From positions 4,528,501-4,592,500 of the forward strand of contig JARWKL010000008.1 in NCBI GenBank assembly GCA_029961685.1: DNA of 64,000 nt. Direction: 5' to 3'. The DNA is from Aristolochia californica. Its lineage: Eukaryota > Streptophyta > Magnoliopsida > Piperales > Aristolochiaceae. Position 1 is the first letter of the stretch; every line of letters begins with the position of its first letter. This document shows positions 1 through 11,010 of this stretch, piece after piece. The notes below the pieces were generated by a model. It did no database searches and had not been told where the DNA came from. It worked only from the letters and a program-made list of their open reading frames with translations. Position numbers and translations under genes: made by a program.

Positions 1-575
1 AATCCTTCACTACAAAGCAAGACCATGTTCATTCTGAGGTGGCACAAGAGGCAAAGAGGGACAAATCACCCATGCAAAACCATGAAAGGGTGACATCCAC
101 CTCATCCACTCAAAAGAAGACATCCCCATGCATTTGTCAAGAGAATTCAATCTCTCACATGCGCATCCCACTACAACCAATCAAGGATCTTCTAAAAATC
201 ATGATTAAATCATTCAAGGAGACAAATTATCTCAAATTACTCAATTAAAGAAAGAATATCGTGGAAATCAAGATCCAAAATAAGAAAGAAGAAAGATGTG
301 ATTTAACTCTAATATGAATTGATTTATGTAATTATGTCAAGACACCTAGTTACAACTTGTGAGAGGACATCCTTGCGATCTATTTCTGCTTTAAGGGTTT
401 TACCAAACCTATATAAACCCTTGTAATCCTTCCACAATTTATTCATTCAATACATGAAAATTTTGTCCCCTTGTTTGGCTTGCTCTCTCTTAGGTTTTCG
501 TCTTGAGTGCCTTGAGTCTCTTTCATTCTTCTTACTCATCCATTCACTCAATTCATGGTGGCTCAAATTTTCTCA
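1..575 (+). repeat. 5' LTR of Copia A (left end cut by window)
   Basis: Bases 1-95 match 9848-9942 and 140-575 match 11620-12070, the split 3' LTR. A TATA-like TATAAA sits at 412-417 in both copies (the second near 11912), a plausible core promoter. The LTR ends in CTCA at 575, directly before a primer-site-like sequence. Short reading frames here are not genes. Confidence 0.8.
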
Positions 576-590
576 CGATATCAGAGTTGT
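576..590 (+). other. Degenerate primer-binding site of Copia A
   Basis: CGATATCAGAG immediately follows the LTR. The usual plant Copia site, complementary to initiator methionine tRNA, begins TGGTATCAGAGC, so this is recognisable but mutated at its first bases. Confidence 0.6.
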
Positions 591-850
591 TGGTGTGATC
601 CTGAGGAGGGTGATCTCACTCAAACAAGTAGGTACTCTTCCATTAATTCCATATCATATTCTTGTATTATCTTCTTCATAAACATGATCATAACACCCTT
701 CTTTTTCTTCTTGAACTCGTCATCTCTTCTTAGCACTTCAATCAATTGTCATTATCTTCTTACTTCCATCTCTTATTATAATCATCATGAGTACCAATGC
801 CAACTCAATACATCCAAATCCATCTCATGTCAGTTAAATCTATTATTGCA
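591..850 (+). other. Leader / gag start of Copia A before insertion B
   Basis: This is internal sequence of element A between the primer site and inserted element B. It resumes at 3518 after B. I see no intact reading frame; short open frames at 454-860 carry no recognisable motif. Confidence 0.55.
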
Positions 851-1168
851 TGTTGAATAATAGATATGGAAGAGTTTTATATGACACTCACAATAAGAAG
901 TCTTACAGATCTAAAATTATTATGAAAGGAGGTCTCACAGAAGAGTTTCTGTTAAAAGGCATTTTAGTTATGTTAATCTTCTATTTATGTTCAGTTTTTT
1001 AATTATACTAGGATATCTCTAAGTGTTTAACTTTGGGTGTAATTGGGACAAGGGTAATTTAATTGTAATTGAACTCTACTGCTTTTTTTTTTTTTTTTAT
1101 AAATAGGGGCTCATGTACTCAAATTACAATAAGTTAGTGAAGTTTTTCTCTTTTCCAAATATTCAACA
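851..1168 (+). repeat. 5' LTR of element B
   Basis: Starts TGTTGAATAA and ends TTCAACA. A TATA-like TATAAATA lies at 1098-1105, preceded by a run of T. It pairs with 3203-3517. Confidence 0.88.
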
Positions 1169-1180
1169 TAGTATTAAAGC
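1169..1180 (+). other. Primer-binding site of element B
   Basis: TAGTATTAAAGC, a mutated form of the Met-tRNA primer site TGGTATCAGAGC. The related copy at 47310-47321 keeps the better match TGGCATCAGAGC. Confidence 0.7.
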
Positions 1181-3202
1181 AAATTCAGTGAGTTGACTTG
1201 GTCAACCCATAGAGATAATGTGATCCTTTTTTTATCTATCATCTTTAGCAATTTGGGTTCATATTCTACCTTTTTCTTTCTTTCTAGTCCCATATCGATT
1301 ATTTTTTCTGGTGTTCGTACCTTCATACTGAGATTTTCATATTAAAAATTATATATTTATGGAAATATATTCGATTCTATTTTCCTACTCAAAATGAATT
1401 TTGAAAATCGGAGTTTTCTACAAAGAGAAATCAATATTTGAAGTAGCAAAGATCAAACTACAAGAGAAGTTCGAGCAATAGTAGAAAGCTTCAATTTTTT
1501 AGATATTTTATGCCATCAAGAATGAGACTTTATATAAAGAATTACATAACAAAAGAAATATTTGTAAGTTTATTTTCTTATCTATTCAACCAATTCTCAA
1601 TCTGAGTTTTCTAGAGGGAGAAGTCGATCTAAGAAGAGTCAATGGTCATGTTGGCCAAAGAAGAAAGAGTACTTAATATGGCAAGATTACAAAGTCCAAA
1701 ATCTATCAGATTATTTATCTCAAAATAAGTGTATTTTATGAAGAGAAATTTATACTTGGATGGAATTTATTGAATTCTTGTTTTAGAAGAAGAAAATAGC
1801 ATGTCAATTTGATCTACATTTAAGGAGATATTCACATTGGAGTCAGCAAGGGTTAAACTATAAAACAAAGAGAATCAAGTGGTCATAAAAGATTTAAGAA
1901 CTAATCTTTTGTGTCAATTTAGGTATGAAATTTAATCTCTTTGAGTTTTGTTTCTTGAGCAACAAATTGTTTGTGATTCAGAGCTATATTTGGGAGACAT
2001 TGATATCAAAAGTATCACAAGTCAGCTTTGCTAAAAATCTTTCTTTTTTTCCTATTTTCTCTCCTATTATCTCTTTAAGCATTGACGTGAATTGAGCTTA
2101 TTTTTCTCCTCAAATCCGAGTTTTTTAGCCAAATTTGTCTTCTAATCAACACTATCTTATTTTTTGAAGCCTCTTTAATCAATTGAAATCTCTTATCTTT
2201 AAAAAGCTTAATTTGGGAAAGTGCCGCTAATTTAGGAAAGTCTATCATCGGCAAGTTTCTGTTTTGATTCTAAAAAATTTGGATAGTATTTCAGATAGCA
2301 ATTCATTGAGTTTTTAATTAGAAACTTCCCTCATATGGACCGATCAATTTGGAAACAAAAAATTATAAGTTAAGTTATGCAATTATCAAAGTTTCCATAG
2401 TCAATGTTGTTTTCAAGTTATGTGTTTTTGTTACTTGGTTGTATATATTTTGCATCATCAACTCCGAAAATTTTTGCTCACCCTCATGAAATTATCTTGA
2501 GGTTATACTTGGTCAAATTTGTTAAATTATTTTTCTATCGTTATAATCTCCTTTTTATTATCGAGGTTGTTATTTTTCCTTTGTTACATTTCCCACTTAC
2601 ACTTTTTTTTATCATTACCTTTCTCCTACCAACTTTTTTTTGACTCTTGCATTCCCCTTTTGACTAACCTCTCGTGCATTGCTTCAATTGGTTTCTCTTT
2701 TTATATACATATGGGTGTTTAAATTCAATTGAGACTTTTTTATGAGTACATTTAATTGGGTTTCTATTGTCGTGCTTTGACTGATAGGAGTTATCTTTTT
2801 TAGTGATTATTATCACTACTTTTGTTTGAAATATTATGAGTTTATTTTGAAATTTTTTATACATACATCACCCATCTTAATTTTAGAGAGTTTGTATCTG
2901 ATTGAGTTCTTATCATTGAGACACCTTGATGGAGGAGATAATAAATACAATTATGTTATTGTTTCAAGTTGGGATTACATTGATACCTTATAGCCTGAGG
3001 GGGACAATTAGAAGATGAAGAAGAAAAAGGTATTTCATTCCACATATTGTGGTAATTTTTATGTGACTAAAATATTCAAGAAAGGGGAAACATAAAAGAT
3101 GAACTTTTTGCATCTATGAAGAATATTTTTTTGCAACGGAAAATTTAAGACCAAGAATCCTATTTATTGCAAGCTAAAGTATATACTCCATCTTGAGGGG
3201 AG

Positions 3203-3517
3203 TGTCGAAGATCAGATATGGAAGATTCTTACACGACTATCACAAAAAGAAGTCTTATAGAGCCAGAACTATTATGGAAGGAGGTCTCACAGAAGAGTTT
3301 TCGTTAAAAGGTATTTTAGGTATGTTAGTCTTCTATTTATGTTCAGTTGTTTAATTATACTAGACCTTATCTTTAAGTATTAGACTTTGGGTGTAATTGG
3401 GACAATGATAGTTTAATTATAATTGGACTCTACTACTTTTCTCTCTTATAAATTGGGGCTCGTGTACTTAGATTACAACAAGTTAATGAATTTTTTTTCT
3501 TTTCCAAAAATTCAACA
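3203..3517 (+). repeat. 3' LTR of element B
   Basis: Starts TGTCGAAGAT right after the purine tract at 3191-3202 and ends TTCAACA, followed by target duplication TTGCA. It differs from the 5' LTR at many scattered positions by eye, so the insertion is not recent. Confidence 0.88.
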
Positions 3518-3522
3518 TTGCA

Positions 3523-4430
3523 CGTATTTCAATTTAACTCTCCTCCAACAACTATGTTTTAAGGAGAACTCACTGGATTTTGGTTTTGAAATCTCAATGC
3601 CTCATGAGATTTATTGATGGATCTATTACGCCACCTTCACAATTTGTTAGTGATAATGCATCCTTTGAAGAATGAGAGCTTAGAGACCAGTTATATGTTA
3701 GTTGGCTCAATGCTACAACCACTGAAGAAGCCCTCAAGGGATGCATGAGAAAAATGTGAAATTATTTTTTTAGATCACTCAAAGATACGTGAAATGCATC
3801 TTTGTGAAGCTTTACAAACAATGAGGAAGTCAAGAGATCAAACTTTGAATGACTATGTCATAAAATTGAAAGGAGTATGTGACACTTTAATAACCATACA
3901 AAGTCCTATATTAGAAGAGGGCAAAACCTTTTGGCTTCTCCATGGGTTAAATACCCCATATGAATCCTTGGTCACAACAATACTTGCCCAACCTCCATTG
4001 TCAAGTTATGAAGAAATTCTTTTGGTACACCAGAGCTTCAAATAAGTCAGACACTTGGAAATTCATTCTCAACCATGATGGCGAACAAAACTTTGCCAAC
4101 AAGTTATCAAAGGAAAAAAGTAACAACCGATTTTTCAACCAAAATTCAAGTAAAGCCCCTAAACATAACAACTTCACCCAAATTGAAAATAATAATTTAT
4201 GTCAATTCCACAGTAAGAAACAACCATCATCAAATGGGATTCAGTGTCAAATTTGTCACAAACCCAATCACACAACTGAGACATGCTGGCATGGATTCAT
4301 TCAAAATTACCAAGCTAAAAATATTTTGACTGCTTTAGCAACTCTCACCGCCTTTGAATCGAAAGAGGACTCACAGTAGATCCCTGATATTCATACTATG
4401 AAACATACAACAAACAATCTAGGTATGTTC
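3523..4430 (+). pseudogene. gag of Copia A (decayed)
   Basis: Encodes a Copia gag-type capsid region (3790-4045, with motifs such as QTLNDYVIKLKGVCDTL and WLLHGLNTPYESL). After a stop and frame change come a basic linker and a zinc knuckle, CQICHKPNHTTETC, with Cys-X2-Cys-X4-His-X4-Cys spacing at 4245-4286. In the living element this protein would coat RNA in virus-like particles in the cytoplasm. The segment after 4380 has the position of the aspartic protease, but the expected Asp-Ser/Thr-Gly is not intact. The end abuts integrase remnants. Confidence 0.75.
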
Positions 4431-5778
4431 TCAAACCTATCTCCTTATAAAGGATAAAAAAGAGTACAAGTAGGAGATGATAATGCTCTCTCTATTGAAG
4501 GAAAATGACATGGTCAACTACCATCCTCTATTGGTTCCTTTTACCTTAACAATTCTCTTTTAGTTCCACAGATAAAAAAAAATCTAATTTCGATTTCAAA
4601 GTTTAAAAAAGATAATAACTGTTTAATGGAGTTTCATCCAAATTATTTTCATTTGAAGGACACATAGAATGGAATATTCATTCCAACAAGCCAATGTCAA
4701 ATGGTCTATACCTCTTTCCTCAAGAAGAATTTTTTTTGTAGTCGCAAAAGAATCACAATCTTTGTGGCGTAGGATACTTAGTCATCCATCTTCAAACTTA
4801 ATTTCAACCTTAGTTAGACAATCTAATTTAAGTTTTTTTTATACACTTATGTTGGTTGTTGGATGGCAAAACAAACTAAAATGCCTTTTGATCGTGTTAA
4901 ACCTAAAGCTACTAAACCACTTGAAGTGGTTCATTTTGCTTTGTAGGGACCTTCACATTAAATTTTAAATTTGGATTCAAATATTATATTATTTTTATTG
5001 ATGATTATAGTAGATTTGTGTGGATGCATCCTCTAAAGGCTAAAATGAAACCTTTGGGATATTTTTTAAATTTAAGAATATGGTGAAAAGTCAAATTTCT
5101 AGTAGGATCATTTATTTTATTTAGATGGAAAACATGAGTATATAAACTCTCTCTTTAAATATTATTTGATTCAATATGGAATTCTTCATCATCTCTCTTG
5201 TCTTTATACTCCATAACAAATATAATAGCTTAAAGGAAACATAGACACATAGTTGAAACTAGATTAACATTGTTATTTCAAACGTAATGTTCCAACTAGT
5301 TTTTGGGTAGAAGCTTTTCAAATTATAGCATATTTAATTAATCGACTTCTTATTACTCCCTTACAAGGTAAAGCTCCTTACTATTTACTTCTAAATGCCT
5401 CTCCAACTTACAAACATACTCGTGTTTTTGGATGTTTATGTTTTCCTTGTTTACAACCTTATAACAAAACCAAGTTTCGACCACGGTTTATACCCTAAGT
5501 TTTTCATGGATTTCATGATTCTTATTAAGGTTATCAATGTTTTTTTCCATCTTTAAACAAAGTTCTATCACTAGGCATGTTGTTTTTGACAAGTCATGTT
5601 TCTCTTATCCATCACAAGAAAATTTTAAAATTATGCCGCCGGTTACTCTTAGTGTACAAAAATTTTCCAACAAATTACAAGAATCACGTACCACTTCACC
5701 ACTTCTTTCAACCTCTCATGACATTTATGTTCCTAATTCTCCAAACTTATCCTCTGATTTTCCCACAATACCTTCAAC
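4431..5778 (+). pseudogene. GAG-pre-integrase and integrase remnants of Copia A
   Basis: Broken frames carry pieces typical of Copia pol. There is a GAG-pre-integrase-like stretch (SLWRRILSHPSSNLIST near 4760-4810), then IIFIDDYSRFVWMHPLKAK around 4990-5040, the integrase core segment with its conserved Asp. Later come the conserved HRHIVETRL area near 5240 and the Copia connection region. There are many stops and frameshifts. The gene is cut at 5778 by the hAT-like insertion and resumes at 8074/8082. Confidence 0.65.
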
Positions 5779-6077
5779 AAGGGGTGGCTTCGAACCGAGC
5801 CACTCGAGTTGGCTCGGTTCGATTCGGTATACCTGGATCTTGAGCCGAGTTCGATATCCGAGATCGGCTCATTTAAATTAATGAGCCGAGTTCGACCGAA
5901 TCAAGGTTCGACTAGACAGTTCGTGATCTGGCTCATTAATTTAACGAGCGGGCGGGATTTTGGGGAGTCGGGAGTCTCAGGACCCAAAAGAGAGTCGTGT
6001 TGCGGTACTCTCGTCCATTCAGTCTCTGGATGGCAGCACAATTTCTCATAGAAATCGTGGATTAGAGATCAGAATCG

Positions 6078-7030
6078 TTGTCAGTCAGGCGACAATTCAT
6101 CGGAAATGGGGATTTTGGTCTTCATATCCCTCATTCTCCGTCTCCCTCTTCGATTCCTCACTCTCTGTCTCAGACTCTTCGATTTCTTCATCTGCGATTT
6201 CTTCATCTTTTATCTTCTTCCTCTTCGAGTTCTTCATCCGAAGTTTTTTCTTCGAAGTCTCTACGGACACTCTACTATTCTCTTCTCCTTCTTCGTCATC
6301 CCTTCGCCGTAGACAATCTACAGCTTTGAGCCTGCGCCTCGCTGTCCTTATACATCTTGTCATCCAAATGGGTCGGTTGCTGAAGGGGGAAACGCGGTTG
6401 AAGCAGTAGTAGTAGCAGCAATGGCAGAGCTGCGGCACTCGGCTTCCATGGGCAGTTGGGCCTCATCGTCTCCAATGAAGCTGGATGAGGACTCCGGGGA
6501 CCACGATGACAGTGATGATGAGCTTAGGTATTGGGAGAAGGATAAACCCTTGTTCTTTCTCAGGGATAAGGAGCAGCATTCCAAGATCTTCTTCTCTTTT
6601 GTTTCTCTTCGCCTTCTTGTGGCGCTCTTCTACCTTCCCACTATCTAGAAACGCTTGGTGCTCACTCTTTCTTGTCCCCACCGCTCTCTAGTCTCACATT
6701 TGTTTTTGGTTTAATTTGGTTTTAATCTCTTTGATCGTGATTTGTTAGTTGTATATCTCGTTGGTGCTTTAACTGGGTCTTTTTTCATAATGGGATGGTG
6801 TTATCCATATGTTTAGTTGGGTGAATGTTGAGATTTGCATTCGTGATGGAAATTTGGGATTCACGATTTGAAGTGCTACCCTCATCTTGCCAGTGTTGAA
6901 GCAAGACCAGATCTGGAAGGACCAAACGTAAGATGTCTAAATTGATATTTTCTTTTCTGTTGACTAACTTTTTATTGTATGATCACATGTCAATAAATAT
7001 GCAGTTTCTGGTGATCATCATGTCTGCCTT
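6078..7030 (+). pseudogene. Captured host gene fragment inside hAT-like element 1
   Basis: A pyrimidine-rich leader (6080-6400) resembling a 5' UTR precedes an ATG at 6421. That ATG opens a 75-codon frame beginning MAELRHSASMGSWASSSPMK, followed by an acidic stretch (DEDSGDHDDSDDE). A second exon-like stretch ends at 6927 before a good 5' splice site (GTAAGATG) and would encode LASVEARPDLEGPN. A possible acceptor, ATATGCAG, lies near 7003. This looks like a promoter-proximal fragment with one or two introns, copied from a host gene. The N-terminus recalls plant membrane or glycosyltransferase-type proteins beginning MAEL..S, but I cannot name the gene. Confidence 0.45.
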
Positions 7031-7724
7031 TTGGTTGAGTAGTTTTTCACTGCTGCTGCTGATGAGATGGCAGTATAGTAATGAAGTGTCACTCTCTATG
7101 AAAATGTAACTATGCTGTCTGTGATCAAGCATAGGACATGTATAATGATTTTGAGTAATGAAGTTGGTTGTGTCACTGGATGTCCTAAAGGAAGTCCCTA
7201 TAACTTATTGCTCTAATTTTCATCTCTTTCTATGATGAAAGCATAGAGACAATAAGGCCATTTTTCTTTAAAAGTGACAGTATGGTTGACTAACAGACTG
7301 AAGAATTTAGCCCCCTGTGTCAAGATCAAATTTGACATTCATCAACCTTTTCAAACTTGACCAATTTGTCTCCTTGGGCTAGACCAAAACTATTTATCTT
7401 CTCTTTCTTATTTTATGTTTTTTCCCAAAGACTGGCATGAACGGGGATGACCTATGACAATTATTCTTTGAATTTGGAACAGTGCATTTTCTTATTAAAC
7501 CAGCCAGAAAAATCAAAAGTTCAACAAAGGAAAAAATGAAAGACTGTAATTATGTGTAATGATCTGCCCTGTTGTTACTTGTTCTTAATGAGAGACTTAA
7601 GGTGGTCATAAGAAGTGAAATAATAATAATAGTGGTCCTCTTAAAACAAAAGAAAGATTTAGGAGGTTGAAACAAACTAAGGTAACTGCATTTTCTTATT
7701 AAACCAGCCAGACAATTTTATGCA

Positions 7725-7900
7725 AGTATTATGTATATAGATTATGTCCAATTTTAAGTAGAGGTCATGCCCAATTTTATAAAGGTATTATATACATAGA
7801 TTATGCCCAATTTTAAGTAGAGGTCATGCCCAATTTTATGTAGAGGTCATGTCCAGTTTTATGTAAAATGTATGCATAATTTTATATACAATTTATTTGA
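7725..7900 (+). repeat. Subterminal tandem repeat of hAT-like element 1
   Basis: Three or more direct copies of a unit close to AGAGGTCATGCCCAATTTTA occur in a row. The same unit recurs near the right end of the hAT-like elements at 11385-11420, 13715-13740 and 58550-58610, so it belongs to the family rather than to the cargo. Confidence 0.7.
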
Positions 7901-8081
7901 TATATATTTTTTGAAAAGTTTTAAATGTATATTGGAGCTCGAGCTCAACATGAACTCGATAAAAATTTTAGGCTTGAGGTTGGGCTCGGCTTGAGCTCGA
8001 GTTTGAAATATTTAAATCAAGCTCAGCTCGAACATAGGCAGGTTTGGGCTCGGCTAGGCTCATGCCACTCCTACCTCCAAC

Positions 8082-9773
8082 CTCTTCCCCTACTTCCTCA
8101 CAATATTCCTTAGACAATGGTCAAATTGAAATTCCTTCTCACATTAATACCCATTCCATTATGAATAGTGCAAAGAGTAAGGCAATGGCCTCAACACTTC
8201 AAGCTCATATGGTCACACATGTATATGAGCCTATGTCCCATAAACTTGTTCTTACACTTCTCAATTGTATGATGTTATGCAAGATGAGTATAATGTTCTT
8301 CAACGAAACAATACTTGGGAACTTGTCCCTAAGAAATTTAATATGCATATCGTAGAATCTTGATGGTTTTTTAGAACCAAGTTCAATGATTATGGATTTT
8401 ATCAAAAATACAAAGCTCGTCTTGTTACTCAAGGACATCGTCAACTTTATGGAATCGACAATGATCAATCATTTAGTCATGTTGTCTAACCTCAAACAAT
8501 TTGTGTAGTACTTACCCCAGCCCTTCACTATGACTGGACATTGCTTCAATTCGATGTTAATAATGCATTTCTTCATGACTCTCTCAATGAGGAAGTGTTT
8601 ATGAGACAACCACCATGTATCGAAAATTTCACCTTTCCAAACCAAGTATGTGGGCTCAAAAAAATTATCTATGGCCTCAAGCAAGTCTCCACGTGCTTGG
8701 TATGCTAAATTTAGCAATTTCCTACTTTATTTTGGTTTTCAAATCAATAAAACGGATCCCTAACTATTTTGTTAACATTCTTCGTCTAACCATCAATACA
8801 TGCTTCTTTATGTGGATGCATTATTCTGATTGGGAATAACCCCTCTTCTTCAAAATTTTGAAATAACACTAAATGATACTTTCTTTACAAAAATTTAAGC
8901 CCTTTATTTAGATAGTTTCTAAGGCATTCAAGTACTTAGAAGTCCCACCAATCTTTTTCTTTATAAAAAAATATGTAAAAGATATATTAAATCGAGCAGG
9001 GTAGAATCTTGTATACCTTTTATAATTCCTCCTGCCACCAATACAAAACTTGATTCTCAAAGTTCCTCTTATTCTAACCCTACTCAATACATAAGTCATA
9101 ACGAGGCCCCTCAATATTTAACATTAACAAGACATGATATATGTTACTTTGTCAATATTGCAACCCTATATATGCACTCCCCTACTACTTTTCACTTTTC
9201 ACTAGTTAAAAGATTTTTTTGGTACCTTAAAGGTACCATACACTATGGCTTAGTCTTTTAGTAACCCTAATCACTAGATATCCTTGCCTTTTTCAATGCA
9301 AATTGGGGTGGTTGCCCATTAACAAGGCAATCTACCACTAGTTATGTAGTCTTTTTAGGACCCAACCTTGTCTTATAGTCTGCAAGAAAATAAAAAACAA
9401 CCCAAGGTATCTCGCTCCACTACTGAAATTGAATACAAAGTCATGACTTTGATAGGTGTTGAATTATTTGGCTTCAATATATTCTAAAATATTTGACAAA
9501 TACTCAACTCGACCTCCATCTCTTCTATGTGATAATTTAAGTAATACTTGGCTCACAACTCACAATCCTATTTTTCACTTTCGCTATAAACATATTGGCA
9601 TAGACTATCATTTTATTCTCGAGAAAGTTAAAATTAATGTCTTCAAGTTCGTCATATTCCTTCTATTAACCAGCTTGTAGACATTTTCACCAAACCGCTC
9701 TCTTCCAACTGGCTTCAACAACTTATCACCAAGTTCAATGTTCAGTTAACCTCTTGGGTCAGCTTTAGGGGAA
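8082..9773 (+). pseudogene. Reverse transcriptase and RNase H remnants of Copia A
   Basis: The pol region resumes after the hAT-like insertion. RT motifs include YKARLVTQGHRQLYGID (near 8410-8455) and QFDVNNAFLHDSLNEEVFM (about 8545-8605), followed by an IYGLKQ block. RNase H pieces follow, with GGCPLTRQSTTSYVVFLGPN near 9308-9365 and an ADIFTKPL-like end near 9680-9700. Frames shift repeatedly and stops are frequent, so no enzyme can be made. The region ends in the purine tract before the 3' LTR. Confidence 0.75.
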
Positions 9774-10134
9774 TGAAAAGCAAAGAGAAAAATGCCAACA
9801 TACCAAGAAATGTAAAAGAAGTTGCATTATTTCAAGCTACACTAAAGCCCTTCACTACAAAGGAAGACCATGTTCATTCAAAGGAGCCACAAGAGGCAAA
9901 GAGGGACAAATCACCCATCTAAAACCATGCAAGGGTGATGTCAAGGGGTGGCTTCGAACCGAGCCGGCTCGAGCTCGGCTCGGTTCTATTCGGTATCTCT
10001 CAAGCTCGAGATCCAGAATCGGCTCTTTTAAATTAACGAGCCAAGCTCAACCGAATCTAGGTTCGGCTCGATGAATCGCTAGCCAGCTCGTTAACGAGCT
10101 GAATCGAGAGTGGGAGCGGGAGGAGAGAGAGAGT

Positions 10135-10136
<2 letters not shown>

Positions 10137-10168
<32 letters not shown>
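10137..10168 (+). repeat. Poly(G) run of 32
   Basis: An uninterrupted run of 32 G follows a GA-rich stretch inside hAT-like element 2. Open frames that cross it (poly-Gly or poly-Pro) are artefacts of the run. Confidence 0.95.
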
Positions 10169-10169
<1 letters not shown>

Positions 10170-10400
10170 GTGGAGGAATGCTTCCTCCCTCGTCACTGCC
10201 CAGCCCCTCCCATCAGTTGTTGTCACCACCTCTGTCGTCGTCGACAGCTGCTTGCCGGCCGTTCGATTTCTTCCTCCCCTCGCCTTCGCCTCTGTTTTCG
10301 TCGCCGTCGCTTCCGTCGCATCTGTCATCCCCGACGACATCGGCACCGTAACCCCCTTCCTCCTTGTCGTTTTGATGGAATACCTAATTTCAGGGGAGAA
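10170..10400 (+). other. GC-rich genic-looking insert in hAT-like element 2
   Basis: GC-rich, open in several frames and rich in TCGTCG and CCTC, unlike the surrounding AT-rich DNA. It may be captured exon or 5' UTR sequence, but no protein motif is recognisable and the multi-frame openness follows simply from base composition. Confidence 0.3.
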
Positions 10401-10544
10401 ATAATCCCCCCTCCCCCGCGTGCGAAGATGATTTCACACGTTTGAGATCATAAAGTTCAAAAAAAAAATTTCCTTAAACTCTCCTTCCTCATGGCTCTTG
10501 AAGAAATTGAAAATACATTTTAGTAGAAATAAGTTTCTAGGGGC

Positions 10545-11010
10545 TATTAGTGTCTCATGTTTTTTGTAAATATTTTTTAATTGAAAATTCTTATTAAAAA
10601 AATCATATAATTTTCTAAGTAAGATTTTCCTGCCAAGATAAGCTAGAAAACCATATAGAATTTTTTTTGAATAAGTATTTGACAGTTAATGTTGTAATAC
10701 TTTTAGCATGAGGCAATTTTTATTGTAATTTTGTGTTTGATATTTTATTTGATTAAAAATTTATTGATAAGTATAGTAATATATTAGATTGATTATTAAT
10801 TTTTATTTATTTCCCTAGAAGAGGCAATAAGAGGTCCATTTAACTTTCCTAAGAAAATTTTAAAATATTTCTTGTAATTTTCTAATAAGTCACTAATAGT
10901 AATAGGATTTTATTTAAAAAAATTTTGGGGAAATTTGTATCATAGGAAAAATATTTCTAGTTTTTTCCTAGAATGTAAGTTTCAACAAGGGGCACTAAGG
11001 AGGCCATAGT
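10545..11010. mobile_element. MITE-like element
   Basis: The ends GGCTATTAGTGTCTC and, reversed, GGCCTCCTTAGTGCCCC form imperfect terminal inverted repeats around an AT-rich, non-coding interior. The same interior occurs at about 52925-53310. Related ends bound 41754-42498. Superfamily not decided: the target duplication is unclear. Confidence 0.5.

Larger units (their letters stand above)
851..3517 (+). mobile_element. Non-autonomous LTR retrotransposon B (complete, nested in A)
   Basis: A 2667-bp element bounded by LTRs of 318 and 315 bp (851-1168 and 3203-3517), each starting TG and ending CA. It is flanked by a perfect 5-bp target duplication TTGCA (846-850 and 3518-3522). A degenerate primer site follows the 5' LTR, and a purine tract (cttgaggggag) precedes the 3' LTR. 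The roughly 2-kb interior has no gag or pol motif in any frame I could read, only short open frames. It therefore resembles large non-autonomous derivatives that depend on another element's proteins. A second, rearranged copy lies at 47145-49428. Confidence 0.88.
5779..8073. mobile_element. hAT-like element 1 carrying host gene fragment
   Basis: Left end AAGGGGTGGCTTCGAACC and right end GGCTCATGCCACTCCTA are inverted repeats of each other. They are flanked by an 8-bp near-perfect target duplication, ccttcaac (5771-5778) and cctccaac (8074-8081). An 8-bp duplication and the YAGGGGTGGC terminus point to the hAT superfamily. Subterminal zones at both ends are full of GAGCTCG-type repeats. No transposase frame is visible, so it would need to be moved in trans. 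The interior (about 5950-7030) looks like captured genic DNA, making this a Pack-type element. Confidence 0.8.

Noticed and set aside
6097..6438. Minus-strand 113-codon frame, Glu/Lys/Arg-rich
   Set aside because: Shadow of the pyrimidine-rich leader of the captured fragment. The forward reading with an ATG at 6421 explains the region better.
10133..10445. Several open frames with poly-Gly or poly-Pro across the G run, both strands
   Set aside because: They exist only because the homopolymer and GC-rich cargo lack stops. No motif, and the run length itself may be unstable.
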